The notes: a model not told the origin generated them from the letters alone. A stretch of DNA of 64,000 bases from Microbacterium laevaniformans (GCF_016907555.1 NZ_JAFBCE010000001.1:868001-932000), one strand, 5' to 3'. Shown: positions 11,304-19,904, counted from the first letter of the stretch. Numbers and translations are program-made.

Positions 11304-11767
11304 AACGACCGCCCCCGCGTCCCGGAGACCCAACCGCCGGCGGGACGGTCGAACCATGACGAGTCCGGCGCCGGGCGAGGCTGCTGTGGCATGTCCGGCT
11401 TGGGCTGCGGCGGGCCCTCGATGCCGAGCGGTGCCAGCGCGTCCGCGTTCTGGCAAGCGGCCTCCGCGACCCATCCGGGAAACAGGCACTCATGCTCGGG
11501 CCTGCTGCCGGGGTTGTCGATGGCGTACTGGCGGGCGTCGCCGGCCGCTGCCAGGAAGGCGGCGAGGTCGCGCATCGCGCGGTCCGGGGCGACCGGCGCT
11601 CCGGCGCCGGTGAACAGGTCCCGGCCGACGAGCGTCTGCCCGGTCGCGGTGTCCTCGATGCGGTAGGCATATCGCTGGTGCTCGCCCAGCGGCGAGTCCG
11701 GCCAGACGGTCAAGGTGAGCGTCCCGACGTGCCGGGACATCGAAGCGGTGGGGTCTGCGCTGTTCAT
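11300..11767 (-). CDS. Unknown 155-aa protein, module B; stand-alone form of the domain nested in module A
   Basis: Residues about 15-105 (LTLTVWPDSPLGEHQRYAYRI, GRDLFTGAGAPVAPDRA, AAFLAAAGDARQYAIDNPG, FPGWVAEAA) match the middle of the 383-aa module A protein; the rest is a Pro/Gln-rich tail ending VSGTRGRSL, resembling the C-terminal tail of that protein. Stop overlaps the virB4 start. The start at 11767 has only a weak ribosome site; an internal MSRHVG start is possible. Function unknown. Confidence 0.78.
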   Translation of the reverse strand: MNSADPTASMSRHVGTLTLTVWPDSPLGEHQRYAYRIEDTATGQTLVGRDLFTGAGAPVAPDRAMRDLAAFLAAAGDARQYAIDNPGSRPEHECLFPGWVAEAACQNADALAPLGIEGPPQPKPDMPQQPRPAPDSSWFDRPAGGWVSGTRGRSL

Positions 11768-11808
11768 GGCGGGCAGGTGCGCGCCGGCACGTCTCCGTGG
11801 TGGCTATG

Positions 11809-12606
11809 TCAGAGCGACAGCCCGCGGGCCTGCTTGACGGCGGCGACGCCGGGATGCTCGAACCAGCCCCCGTCACGGACGGCGCTACGCCGCCCGGCCG
11901 TCTCTCGCTCACGGCCTGTCGTCGGGCGGCGGGCCGGGACGTGCGCCCCTGCTTCTTTGTCGATGGCGTCCTCGGCACGGATCAGGTGCCGCCGGTACAG
12001 GGCGACGTGCCCGGCCATCGCGTTGTAGGTCATCGCGTAGTCGCCGGTCTCGGCCTGCCGGTCACCGGGATAGACCGGGGCGGTGTCGTGAACGTCGCCG
12101 TTCTCCAAGGCGGCGTTCGTGGTCTCCTCGCCGTAGTCCCACGCCGACAGATGCTCGATCCCCGCCTCGACCCCGTGGGCGTCGATGAGGTCGATCACCC
12201 GGTCGGTTTCCTCGCCTTGGAGGAACACGACGCCAACCCACCGCTCCACCATCCGGTCCTGCGGGTTCCACACGATCCGGCCCGAGTGGGTCATGGCCGC
12301 GCTCAGGCGGTCGTCGGCCTGGTCGATGAGCGTGCCGGCCTGGTGCAGCTCATCCGCTGCGGCCAGCGCCTCGGCCGCACCGCCGCTGTACTCGCGGGAC
12401 TCGTCGGTGACGTGATGCTGCCGGCTCAGATGGGCGGCGGCGAGCTGGTCGAGCACCTGCCGCAGCGATCGCAGCCCGCCCAACAGCTCACCGATCACCA
12501 CGTAGGTCTCGGACGGGTCCTCGAAGCTACGGCTGGCGTGAGCCAGACCGCGCAACGCCTCGTAGGCATCGCTGGCATCGCTGGTCGGGTTCGTGTATGT
12601 CGGCAT
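11809..12606 (-). CDS. Unknown 265-aa protein, module B; host domain without the nested part
   Basis: Begins MPTYTNPTSDASDAYEALRG with AAGGAGG 7 nt upstream of ATG 12606 (a GTG lies one codon earlier). The segment SGRIVWNPQDRMVERWVGVVFLQGEE joins directly what in the module A protein is separated by about 120 residues. C-terminus carries FEHPGVAAVKQARGLSL, similar to the module A protein's end. No membrane helix or known motif. It lies 50 nt downstream of the SCO6880-like gene and 41 nt before the 155-aa gene. Confidence 0.8.
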   Translation of the reverse strand: MPTYTNPTSDASDAYEALRGLAHASRSFEDPSETYVVIGELLGGLRSLRQVLDQLAAAHLSRQHHVTDESREYSGGAAEALAAADELHQAGTLIDQADDRLSAAMTHSGRIVWNPQDRMVERWVGVVFLQGEETDRVIDLIDAHGVEAGIEHLSAWDYGEETTNAALENGDVHDTAPVYPGDRQAETGDYAMTYNAMAGHVALYRRHLIRAEDAIDKEAGAHVPARRPTTGRERETAGRRSAVRDGGWFEHPGVAAVKQARGLSL

Positions 12607-12656
12607 CACGGGCCTCCTTCAACGAGGGTGGGATGCCTGCCAGGTGAGCGCGCCGG

Positions 12657-14123
12657 TCACACCGTGCGGCACAGCGGCAGCGCGGCCGCCGTGAACGCGA
12701 CGGCTTGCTGGCCGACGAGCCTTCGGGTCTCGCAGGAGGCTTGGATCGAGGCTTGTTCGATCGCGGCGACTGCGGCTTCCAGCTCGTCGACGCTGGGGGC
12801 GGAGACGGAGATGAGCCCGGAGACCCGTAGAATCCCGTGGCCGGCGGTCAGGTCGGCTTCCTGCTGGAGAACGTCTTGGTATTCGGCGGTCTGCGCGGCG
12901 TCCTCGATCTGCCCGATTCGGGCGCGCTGGGCCGCATCGGAGATGTGTTCGACCTTCTTCTTGCGGATGTCGCGGGCCGCCTGGTCCGAGCGCATCGGGG
13001 TGTAGATCAGCGACACAGCCCGTTGGATGCCGGTGGAGAGCAGCACCGGCGCGAGGAACCCCGGATAGACGAGGCTGCGGGGCCACTCCGAGACCCACAG
13101 CACGGTGTGCCAGGCGGAGTCGGTGCGCAGGTTGCCCCAGGTCTCGGTGACCGCGACCGGGCCGGCGGCGGCGAGCTCCTGCCCGAGCCGCCCGTGGCGC
13201 TCCAAGGTGGCGGCCACGGCCGGGTCATACGCCGAGCGGAGGATGACCGCGACCTGACCGGGGCCGAGCCACCCCGAAGGGGTCAAGTCCGCCGAACGCA
13301 GCGCGGCGACCAGCGTCGCCATCTCCTGCCGGAGCACCGCGGCGGCGCCGCGGATGCCGCCGCCGGCGGTCCTGATCTGCCGGGAGGCGACCTTCATGTC
13401 CAGGGAGAGGCTGACCGTGGTGGCGTGCCGTTCCCCGGCGTGGCCGGCCCGCTCGATCAGTTCGCGGTAGGTGGTCGCGGCCCAGGAGCCGTCGTCGGTG
13501 CCGTGCTCGGCCCACCACTCGGCCAGCCCGCTACCGGAGTCGGGCAGGGTTCGTTCGAGCACTTGCAGGGTCGCGATCCGCCCGGACCGGCAGACCGTGG
13601 CGAGCACTCGCCCCCAGGAGGTGACGCGGCGCTCTTGCTCGCCGGGGTCGAGCAGGATGAATGCCGGATGGGTCACTTCCGTCACGACCGTCAAGGTTGC
13701 CTGGCGGGGGTCGTGGATCATGCACGCCCCGGTCTCGGGGTCCAGGTGCTCCCGAAGCCGGGCCATGTCACCGGGCAGCGCGAGACTTCCGGCAGGGCGG
13801 GGCTTGACGATCCGCCGCCGGTAGAGCAGTTGCCCGCCGGTGGAGCGCCACAGCCACCAGAGCGCGACAGGGAGCCATTCGACCATCGGCCTCCCAGCGA
13901 TGGGCACCCAGGTCAGCACGACCGCGAGCAGCCAGACCGGGGCGGTGTAGACCAGCAGCATCCCGGCGCCGCCGTAGAACGCGGCCAGCAGCGCCAGGCC
14001 GCCGATGCCGAGGGTGATGAGCTGCGCGACCGAGAGGCCGAGCAGCACCCCTCGGCGGGTGAGTCGGCTGAACTTCATCGGCGTCAGCTCGCTACCGGGT
14101 GTCTTCTGGTCCGTGGTGGGCAT
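12657..14123 (-). CDS. SCO6880-family transfer protein, module B (488 aa)
   Basis: Begins MPTTDQKTPGSELTPMKFSRLTRRG; AAGGAG lies about 12 nt upstream. Two N-terminal hydrophobic segments (VLLGLSVAQLITLGIGGLAL and MLLVYTAPVWLLAVVLTWV), then the same conserved landmarks as module A: IVKPRPAGSLALPGD, LERTLPDSGSGLAEWW, QIRTAGGGIRGAAAVLRQEM, SCETRRLVGQQ. Intact over the full length. It starts 7 nt after the stop of the TrbL-like remnant. Divergence from module A is spread evenly, which argues against a recent duplication. Confidence 0.85.
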   Translation of the reverse strand: MPTTDQKTPGSELTPMKFSRLTRRGVLLGLSVAQLITLGIGGLALLAAFYGGAGMLLVYTAPVWLLAVVLTWVPIAGRPMVEWLPVALWWLWRSTGGQLLYRRRIVKPRPAGSLALPGDMARLREHLDPETGACMIHDPRQATLTVVTEVTHPAFILLDPGEQERRVTSWGRVLATVCRSGRIATLQVLERTLPDSGSGLAEWWAEHGTDDGSWAATTYRELIERAGHAGERHATTVSLSLDMKVASRQIRTAGGGIRGAAAVLRQEMATLVAALRSADLTPSGWLGPGQVAVILRSAYDPAVAATLERHGRLGQELAAAGPVAVTETWGNLRTDSAWHTVLWVSEWPRSLVYPGFLAPVLLSTGIQRAVSLIYTPMRSDQAARDIRKKKVEHISDAAQRARIGQIEDAAQTAEYQDVLQQEADLTAGHGILRVSGLISVSAPSVDELEAAVAAIEQASIQASCETRRLVGQQAVAFTAAALPLCRTV

Positions 14124-14129
14124 GGGTGG

Positions 14130-15222
14130 TCACTCCTTGCCCCACGGCGATGCCGTGGGGTTGGACGGCTCCGTGGGCGTCCTCGGCTGCGGCGTGGACG
14201 GCGGGGGCGTCTGCGACGGCGGCGGGGTGCCGCCGTTCTGCCCGCCTGCGGCGTCGGCGGCGGTCTCGGCCTGACCGGCCACCGCGTGCCCGGCCTTCGG
14301 CCCGGCCTCGGCGGCATCCTTGGCGACCTTCGCTCCGACCACGACGGCTGCCGCCGGTCCCGCGCCCGCGGCGGAGGCGCCGGCTTCGGCGCCCACGGTT
14401 TCACCGCCGGCCGCGGCAGGTGCCTGCGCCGGGGCGGGCGACGGCGGAGGCGTGCCACCTGATCCTGCGTCCGACGCGCCGTCATTGGGGTCTTCGAGAA
14501 CCTTCTTGGGCTCGCCGCCGCCTTGGGGCTTGGAGGGGATCGGGACGGGACGGTTGAGCGCGTTCTTGGCCTCCTGCTCGGTGCCCATCTGCTGGTACAG
14601 GTCGAAGCCCACGAACGACACGAAGCGGTAGACCATGTAGGGCGCGAAGGCCGCGATGCCCATGAGCACGATGCCGGTGATCGGTTCGGTGACGGCGGCG
14701 ATGTCCAGCTCGATCGGGGTGGCGATCTGCGTGATCGCCAGCAAGAAGATGACGACGAGCACGAGCTTGCTGATGATGAGGGCGATCACGAACGCCGCCC
14801 ATTTCCCGATCCATCCTTTGGTGGCGTCCCAGGACGCGCCGGCGAACGCGATCGGTGCCAGCACCACGCCGACCAGCAGCAGCGCCTTGCGGATCAGCAG
14901 GCTGAACCAGACGATCGCGACGGCGGCGATCATCAGCCCGGCCAGGAAGATCGTGACGATCGCGCCGACGCCGGGCGCGGCGATGTTGATGCCGCTGAGC
15001 CCGGCGGCGAGCAGGATGATCTTGTCGCCCATCGTCTCGGTGGTCTCGCCGGACGTCTGGATGATGCCGATGCTGAGCTGGTCCACGATTTCCAGTGCGA
15101 GCGCGGTCAGCGTGACGACCACGAACGCGCCCAGCACCGATTTCGCCGCGCCGAGCGCGGCTCTGGACAGCGCGGTCGGGTCGCGGCGGATCAGCCCGGT
15201 GATGAGTTGCAGGCAGAAGAAG
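14130..15222 (-). pseudogene. TrbL/VirB6-like protein, module B, 5' end lost
   Basis: Homology to the module A protein begins at FFCLQLITGLIRRDPTALSRAALG and runs through the helices to a Pro/Gly/Ala-rich tail ending NPTASPWGKE. About the first 90 residues, including the first membrane helices and the start codon, are missing: upstream of 15222 the sequence switches to a glycosyltransferase remnant on the other strand. An in-frame codon further upstream could start translation, but the result would lack the native N-terminus. Probably non-functional. Confidence 0.8.
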
Positions 15223-15314
15223 ATCCTCCACAAACACCGCAAGATGCTCGGCAATCCCCGGTACGGAGCAGTCGGAACACTGGCAATGCCCTACTTCCTC
15301 CTCTTCGAATACCT
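15223..15314 (+). pseudogene. Glycosyltransferase family 2 remnant, upstream fragment
   Basis: The plus strand reads LHKHRKMLGNPRYGAVGTL then AMPYFLLFEYL, a stretch typical of membrane glycosyltransferases of family 2 just before their last transmembrane helices. It abuts the TrbL-like remnant on the left and the IS3-family element on the right. Its continuation is at 18067-18409. The catalytic domain is not in the window. Confidence 0.7.
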
Positions 15315-15638
15315 GGGTCTGCCCCGAGTCTTGTTGACAGTCGGGGGTTGGGGTGATCAGGCCGCTTCTGCGTCTGTGTAGATCATCTCAAACTCGATGG
15401 GGGTGAGTTTGCCGAGGCCGCGCTGACGGCGTCGGCGGTTGTACTTCGTCTCGATCCAGGTGACCATCGCGAGGCGAAGATCGGCGCGGGTGTCCCACCG
15501 AGTCGTGTTGAGCACGTTCTTCTGGAGCAGGCTGAAGAAGCTCTCCATGCTTGCGTTGTCTCCGGCCCCGTAAGACCTGCCCATGGAGCCGACGAGGCCG
15601 TTGTTGCGGAGCAGGTTCTGGGTGCGTTTCGCGCGGAA

Positions 15639-15645
15639 CTGACCG
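15639..15645. repeat. Left copy of the 7-bp target duplication of the IS30-family element
   Basis: CTGACCG immediately left of the element end; the same 7 bases follow the right end at 17093-17099. Both copies lie at the same codon position of the interrupted orfB. Confidence 0.85.
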
Positions 15646-17092
15646 GGCTCAACCAGTCGATGCAACACCGGCTTGTTGGAGCAACAATAGCTGCTCGTTG
15701 AAGGCCTCAGCGGGAGTCATCCATCCGAGCGACTTCCGAGGGCGCGTGTTCAGCGCGAATGCGACGGCTTCGATGTCTTCGGCGCTCCAGCGGGACAGGT
15801 CGGTGCCCTTCGGGAAGTACTGACGCAGCAGCCCGTTGGTGTTCTCGTTCGTACCGCGCTGCCAGGGCGACTGCGGATCGGCGAAGAACACCGGGATGCC
15901 GGTTTCGACGCGGAACTGCGCGTGAGCGGACATCTCCTTGCCGCGGTCCCAGGTCAACGAGCGCGCCAGCTGCGCCGGCAGCGCCGACATCGTGTTGGCG
16001 AGAGCATTCTTCATCGTGATCGCGCCATAGCCGGCCAACGCCGGCCCGTTCTTCGGCGTCTCCTTGTGCCGATAGCCCTCTTCCCGCGGGAGATGGACGA
16101 GCAGCGTGTAACGGGTCTTGCGCTCGACGACCGTGCCGACCGCCGAGCGCTCCAACCCGATCAGCAGATCGCCTTCCCAGTGCCCGGGGACGGCGCGATC
16201 GTCGGCTTCCGCCGGTCGCTCGCTGATCAGCGTCTCCGGCGTGACATGCGCCCAGGTCTTGCGCCGCGACCGCTCTCGGGGGACGCGTAGCGCCCTGCCC
16301 GTGCGGAGGTTCCAGACGAGTTCGCGCTTGAGCGCGCCGCGGCCCTCGATGTAGAGCGACTGGTAGATCGCCTCTGGGCTGATGCGCATGGACTCATCAT
16401 CCGGGAAGTCGATCTTCAACCGGTGTGAGATCTGCTCCGGACTCCAAGCCCAGGACCAGGCCCTGTCCTTCCGATGCGGCTTGCCTCTCCCGGTGAACCG
16501 CGGCGGCTGGGGGCCGGTGACGATCGTGCCATCGGGGCGGGTGATCTTCCCCGACAGGCGCTCCTCGACATACGCGCGCAGCCGCGGGTTCGCGACGAGT
16601 TTCGCGACCTTGGGTCGCTTCGCGGTCATGTCTGCTTTCCACTGCGCGACCGACGCCCGATACTCCAGCTTCCCGCCCCGCGTGGCCGCGTTCCGCCGCA
16701 GCTCACGAGAGATCGTCCCGGCATCGCGGCCCATGGCGCGAGCGATCTCGCGAACGCCCTTGCCCTTCTCCTTGAGAATCGCGATCTCCTCGCGCTCAGC
16801 GAACGAGAGGTAGCGGCCCGATGACTGCTGGGCGATGTCGAATGGCGCCATGCCGCCAGCGTGTCGGAACCATCTTGCGCCGACCGCGGGCGCCACGCCG
16901 ACAACCCCCGCGGCTTCCTCAGCGAGCAGCCCTTTCGCGATCTCGCCCCAGAACGCCGCCTCGACGGGTTTCTGAAACTTCGGATGCCCCGGCGAGCGGA
17001 GCTTCGGACGAACAGCCCTGTCCGCGGCCTGCTGACGACGAACCATCGAACACCTCCTGATAGAGGTGTTGCGACGACCAGTTGAATTCACC
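15646..17092. mobile_element. IS30-family insertion sequence nested in the IS3-family element
   Basis: 1447 bp between 7-bp direct repeats CTGACCG. Its ends are imperfect inverted repeats: left end GGCTCAACCAGTCGATGCAA and, on the opposite strand, right end GGTGAATTCAACTGGTCG followed by TCGCAACACC; both share TCAAC, GTCG and GCAACACC. It contains a single transposase gene whose stop lies only 3 nt from the left end. The frame-restoring excision shows it entered after the IS3-family element was in place. Confidence 0.9.
15649..17046 (-). CDS. IS30-family transposase (465 aa)
   Basis: ATG at 17046 (MVRRQQAAD) has AGGAGGTGT 5 nt upstream; the longer reading beyond it is IS3 sequence. The central helix-turn-helix follows RYLSFAEREEIAILKEKGKGVREIARAMGRD, as in IS30/IS1655-type transposases. 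The DDE core shows D in GHWEGDLLIG, D in SLTWDRGKEM and E in QRGTNENTNGLLRQYFPKGTD. Full length and without damage, so it may be active. Confidence 0.93.
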   Translation of the reverse strand: MVRRQQAADRAVRPKLRSPGHPKFQKPVEAAFWGEIAKGLLAEEAAGVVGVAPAVGARWFRHAGGMAPFDIAQQSSGRYLSFAEREEIAILKEKGKGVREIARAMGRDAGTISRELRRNAATRGGKLEYRASVAQWKADMTAKRPKVAKLVANPRLRAYVEERLSGKITRPDGTIVTGPQPPRFTGRGKPHRKDRAWSWAWSPEQISHRLKIDFPDDESMRISPEAIYQSLYIEGRGALKRELVWNLRTGRALRVPRERSRRKTWAHVTPETLISERPAEADDRAVPGHWEGDLLIGLERSAVGTVVERKTRYTLLVHLPREEGYRHKETPKNGPALAGYGAITMKNALANTMSALPAQLARSLTWDRGKEMSAHAQFRVETGIPVFFADPQSPWQRGTNENTNGLLRQYFPKGTDLSRWSAEDIEAVAFALNTRPRKSLGWMTPAEAFNEQLLLLQQAGVASTG

Positions 17093-17099
17093 CTGACCG
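17093..17099. repeat. Right copy of the 7-bp target duplication of the IS30-family element
   Basis: CTGACCG directly after the right end of the element, matching 15639-15645. Confidence 0.85.
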
Positions 17100-17712
17100 C
17101 CCCGGTCGGAGTGGCAGATCGTGCCGTCAGGTGAGCGCAACGCGATCGCGTTGCGCATCGCCGCACGTGCCAGGGAGGACTTCATGCGGGTGTCGATGGA
17201 GTAGCCGACGATCTTGTTCGACCAGACGTCCTTGATCGCGCAGATGTAGAGCTTGCCCTCCCTCGTCGGGTGCTCCGAGATGTCCCAGAGCCACACCTTG
17301 TTCGGCCCGTTGGCGACGAACTCGTGCCGGACCACGCCGTGCTCGTCGACGACCGCGAGGAGATCGTCGTGCGGCGCCGGCCCGGTACTGCCGGGCTTGC
17401 TGCGCTTGCGATGGTGCGATGCGTGAATCCCGGCGATCCGGCAGAGTCGGTGCACCCGGTTCTCGCTCGCGATGATGCCGTGCTCGGTGTCGAGCTCGTC
17501 GGTGAGGAACCTGTACCCGAGGGTGAGGTCATCCGCATGCAGGTCGTAGAGCACGTCAATGAGGTGCGCGTCGTCCCAGTCCCGCTGAGAGACCGGGTCC
17601 TTGAGCCACTGGTAGTACCCCTGCCTGGACAGACCCAGGACCCGCAACGCCACCGCGACCGGCACCCGCACGGGAGCGCCGGCCGCAGCCATCTCGTGGA
17701 CGAGCGGGAAGA

Positions 17713-18000
17713 CTATTTTCCCGGCAGGTTCGCCTGCGACAGATACGCCGCGGCCCGCCGCAGCACCTCGTTCTCCTGCTCCAGCAACCGGATCCGCTTA
17801 TTCGCCTCACGCAGCTGCTTGCGCTCGTCGTCGGTCAGGCCGGCACGCTTGCCGTCCCCGACGTCGGCCTGCTTCATCCAGTTGCTCAACGAACCTTCGG
17901 AGATACCGAACTCCTTCGCGATCTGCGCCAACGGCGCCCGACCCTTCCGGGCCACGGCCACGACATCATCGCGGAACTCTCGGGGATAGGGCGTTGCCAC
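17713..18000 (-). CDS. IS3-family OrfA, HTH protein (95 aa)
   Basis: GTG start (MATPYPREFRDDVVAVARKG) with GGAGGGATG about 8 nt upstream. Contains the HTH_Tnp_1 fold (LAQIAKEFGISEGSLSNWMKQ) and a leucine-zipper-like helix at the end (LREANKRIRLLEQENEVLRRAAAY). Ends at a TAG that directly follows a slippery heptamer, so part of the ribosomes probably continue into OrfB. Binds the element ends and regulates the OrfAB transposase in this family. Confidence 0.9.
   Translation of the reverse strand: MATPYPREFRDDVVAVARKGRAPLAQIAKEFGISEGSLSNWMKQADVGDGKRAGLTDDERKQLREANKRIRLLEQENEVLRRAAAYLSQANLPGK
17716..17722 (-). other. Probable programmed -1 frameshift site between orfA and orfB
   Basis: On the minus strand the heptamer G GGA AAA (X XXY YYZ form) is in the orfA frame and is followed at once by its TAG stop. 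A slip of one base back gives GGG AAA ATA GTC TTC, which continues as K-I-V-F-P-L-V-H-E into orfB. Such fusion by -1 frameshifting is the known way the IS3 family makes its full transposase; the site here is inferred from sequence. Confidence 0.75.
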
Positions 18001-18066
18001 AAGAACATCCCTCCAGCGAGGACGAATCCTCACAGTTCAGATGTCAACCAAACTCGGGGCAGACCC

Positions 18067-18409
18067 CCTCGGTCCACTCATCGGGGGAGTCGCGTTCGCC
18101 ACGGTTTTCCTTTCGTCTCTGCTCGGCTTCGCCCCGTGGAGCCTGTTTTGGCTCGTCGTCGCCGCGTCCGCGGGCCTCGGGTTCCTCAACTCCGCTCTCG
18201 CCGTCCTCCTCGAAGAATCGGCGTACCACCGGTTCTCAAGGACTCGAGACGTCCTCAACCTGCTTGCTGCCGGCGCCATCGAACCCGTCTGGTTCCACGC
18301 CGCCCACGCGTGGTGGCGCACCATCGGCCTCGTCCGCGCCGTCACCCGGCGGAAAGCAGAATGGGGAACGCAACAAAGAGCCGGTTTCACACCGACGCGA
18401 TCCCGCTAA
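18067..18409 (+). pseudogene. Glycosyltransferase family 2 remnant, C-terminal fragment
   Basis: In frame with the 15223-15314 piece once the IS3-family element is removed: EYLGPLIGGVAFATVFLSSL. Two hydrophobic helices, then LLEESAYHRFSRTRDVLNLL, EPVWFHAAHAWWRTIGLVRA, RRKAEWGTQQRAGF, the usual C-terminus of membrane glycosyltransferases of the cellulose/hyaluronan-synthase-like type. An ORF starting at ATG 18041 reads in from the IS end, but its first ~9 residues are IS sequence. Genuine stop at 18409. Confidence 0.75.
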
Positions 18410-18465
18410 TGTCTCAACCGATGCAAGGAACTATCTGGGTAGCGTCACATCTCGTCGTCGTCGTC

Positions 18466-19135
18466 GGCTGCCTTTCACTTCGCCGAACGCGCCGGCATCG
18501 ACGCGAACGTTCTGCGCGACGTGCTCGACGCCGGACCCATGGCGTCGGTCGTATCGCGGGGTAAGGCTCAGAAGCTTACCGACGACGACCTGGCGGCGCA
18601 GGCGGCGATCGCCGACGTGCTCAAGAACGCGCGGCTCGCCGAGACGGCGGCAGACGCGGCCGGCTCCGCCCACCCGCTGATCACGGCCAGTCGCGAGCTC
18701 TACGAGAGCGCGGTCGCCGACGGCAGGGGAGAGCTCGACATGATCGGCGTCATCGCCGTTCTCCAGGCGCGTGCCGATGCGCGAGCGCCCGGGCCCTGGA
18801 CTCTCGAGCTCACCCCGTTCGACGACTCCGACGCTGACCGCCTCAGACAGGGCCAGCGCCAGGAGCTCGACGCGCGCTACGGTTCCGGCGATCACGAACC
18901 GGGTGCGGCGCCGTCGGTCCGTGGTTCCGGGGTCGCCAGCGCGGTGCTTCGCAAGTTGGAGGAGCACGCTCGTCCCCTCGGTGCCCGACGTCTCGTGCTG
19001 GAGACCGGTACGGCTCAGCCCGACGCGATCCGCTTCTACCAGCGCGAGGGATACGCGCCTATCCCGCTGTTCGGTTCGTATGCCGGGTCGGACGTGTTGG
19101 TCCGCTTCGGCCGCGACCTCCTCGTCCCGCGCTGA
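18466..19135 (+). pseudogene. Chimeric ORF: end of a beta-hydroxyacid dehydrogenase joined to an internally deleted acetyltransferase
   Basis: From about 18466 the frame reads AAFHFAERAGIDANVLRDVLDAGPM and on to RELYESAVADGRGELDMIGV, the C-terminal domain of 3-hydroxyisobutyrate-type dehydrogenases; its Rossmann half is absent. Without a stop it passes at about 18770 into PWTLELTPFDDSDADRLRQG, the start of a GNAT acetyltransferase. After EPGAAPSV (about 18920) it jumps to RGSGVASAVLRKLEEHA, so the beta strands before motif A are missing. The end, ETGTAQPDAIRFYQREGY, is normal. The first possible start codon is GTG 18521. Probably non-functional scars of two deletions. Confidence 0.65.
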
Positions 19136-19166
19136 CCGATCCGCACGCTCGGGCGCGGAAGCCTGG

Positions 19167-19775
19167 TCAGATCGACAGCCGTTCCAGCGGATTTTCCGCG
19201 AGCTTTTCGATGACGCCGCCGTCGACGAGGCGTTGTGCCGCGGTGTCGGGCTTGCGTGCCGCCTGGTCGAGCACGCAGGCGCCGAACTCCGCGGCGAGCG
19301 CTCCCCGGGGATAGACCGCGAGCACCTCACGGCGAAACGCTTCGGGAAGCGCCTCCGGCCGGGCACCCGAGATATCGAGACCGGTCGCGACCTCCAAGAG
19401 GTATCCCTCGGCATCCATCGCCGGATCGACCCGCGGCCAGTTGTGCCGCACGATCACATCGAGCGCGCGGGCGCGACGCTCCACCGGCCACCCCACCCCG
19501 GCCGTGAGCGCGACAGCGACGTGACCCCCGGCGTGCTCGTACGAGACGGTGTGGTTGTCGAACGCGGTGACGGTGCCGATGTCGTGGAGCACGGCGGCGA
19601 CGTAGAGGAGCTCGTGGTCCACCTCACCGATGCCGTCGATGCGCGCGAACGCTTCGGCCCACAGCCAGGAGCGCAGGGCGTGGGCCGTGATCGCGGGCGA
19701 CTGGTACTGGCGGGCGAGTTCGAGCGCTCCGCGCGCAGCCAGGGTGTCGGGTGCGTGGAAGTCGGTGAGGTGCAT
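19167..19775 (-). CDS. HD-domain protein, cyanamide hydratase-like (202 aa)
   Basis: Start chosen at MHLTDFHAPDT; the upstream extension to 19886 is not protein-like. The metal-binding HD pattern is visible: H in ITAHALRSWLWAEAF, HD in VAAVLHDIGTV, then NHTVSYEHAGG and D in the later DVIVRHNWPR helix region. Proteins of this type are metal-dependent phosphohydrolases or hydratases; substrate unknown. Single gene, convergent with the chimeric ORF to its left and divergent from msrB. Confidence 0.8.
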   Translation of the reverse strand: MHLTDFHAPDTLAARGALELARQYQSPAITAHALRSWLWAEAFARIDGIGEVDHELLYVAAVLHDIGTVTAFDNHTVSYEHAGGHVAVALTAGVGWPVERRARALDVIVRHNWPRVDPAMDAEGYLLEVATGLDISGARPEALPEAFRREVLAVYPRGALAAEFGACVLDQAARKPDTAAQRLVDGGVIEKLAENPLERLSI

Positions 19776-19904
19776 GGATCCAGTCTCGCGACGGACGCGC
19801 CCACAGAGGATGCCGGGGCCGGTCGAGCCTCGACGTATTCCTGCCAGACAAGGCGGCCAGAACTCACAGCCGGCGCCCAGCCTCACGGGACCAAATCGGG
19901 CGCA

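Larger units (their letters stand above)
15357..17692 (-). pseudogene. IS3-family transposase OrfB, split by the IS30-family insertion
   Basis: The 5' piece (17692 to 17093, 200 codons) shows the HTH_21-like start (VLGLSRQGYYQWL), integrase core residues in KVWLWDISEH and the HSDRGGQ segment. The 3' piece (15638 to 15357, 93 codons) continues with FRAKRTQNLLRNNGLVGSM, the catalytic E in NASMESFFSLLQKN and RRRRQRGLGKLTPIEFE. Joining the pieces after one copy of the 7-bp repeat gives D-R-G-G-Q-F-R-A in frame, a normal OrfB of 293 residues. As it stands the protein is interrupted. Confidence 0.9.
15315..18066. mobile_element. IS3-family insertion sequence, interrupted by an IS30-family element
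   Basis: The ends match as inverted repeats, 23 of 25 bases: GGGTCTGCCCCGAGT, then two mismatches around GTTGACA. Flanking CCT (15312-15314 and 18067-18069) is a 3-bp target duplication: removing the element and one CCT restores the glycosyltransferase frame as E-Y-L-G-P-L. Without the IS30-family insert and its duplication the element is about 1.3 kb, normal for the IS3 family. It carries orfA and a split orfB with a -1 frameshift signal between them. Confidence 0.88.

Noticed and set aside
14656..15381. A 241-aa plus-strand protein through the TrbL remnant
   Set aside because: Only its part at 15223-15314 is protein-like (glycosyltransferase); the rest is antisense to the TrbL-like gene.
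18521..19135. A normal GNAT acetyltransferase gene
   Set aside because: The N-terminal part is a dehydrogenase end and about 45 residues of the acetyltransferase core are missing.
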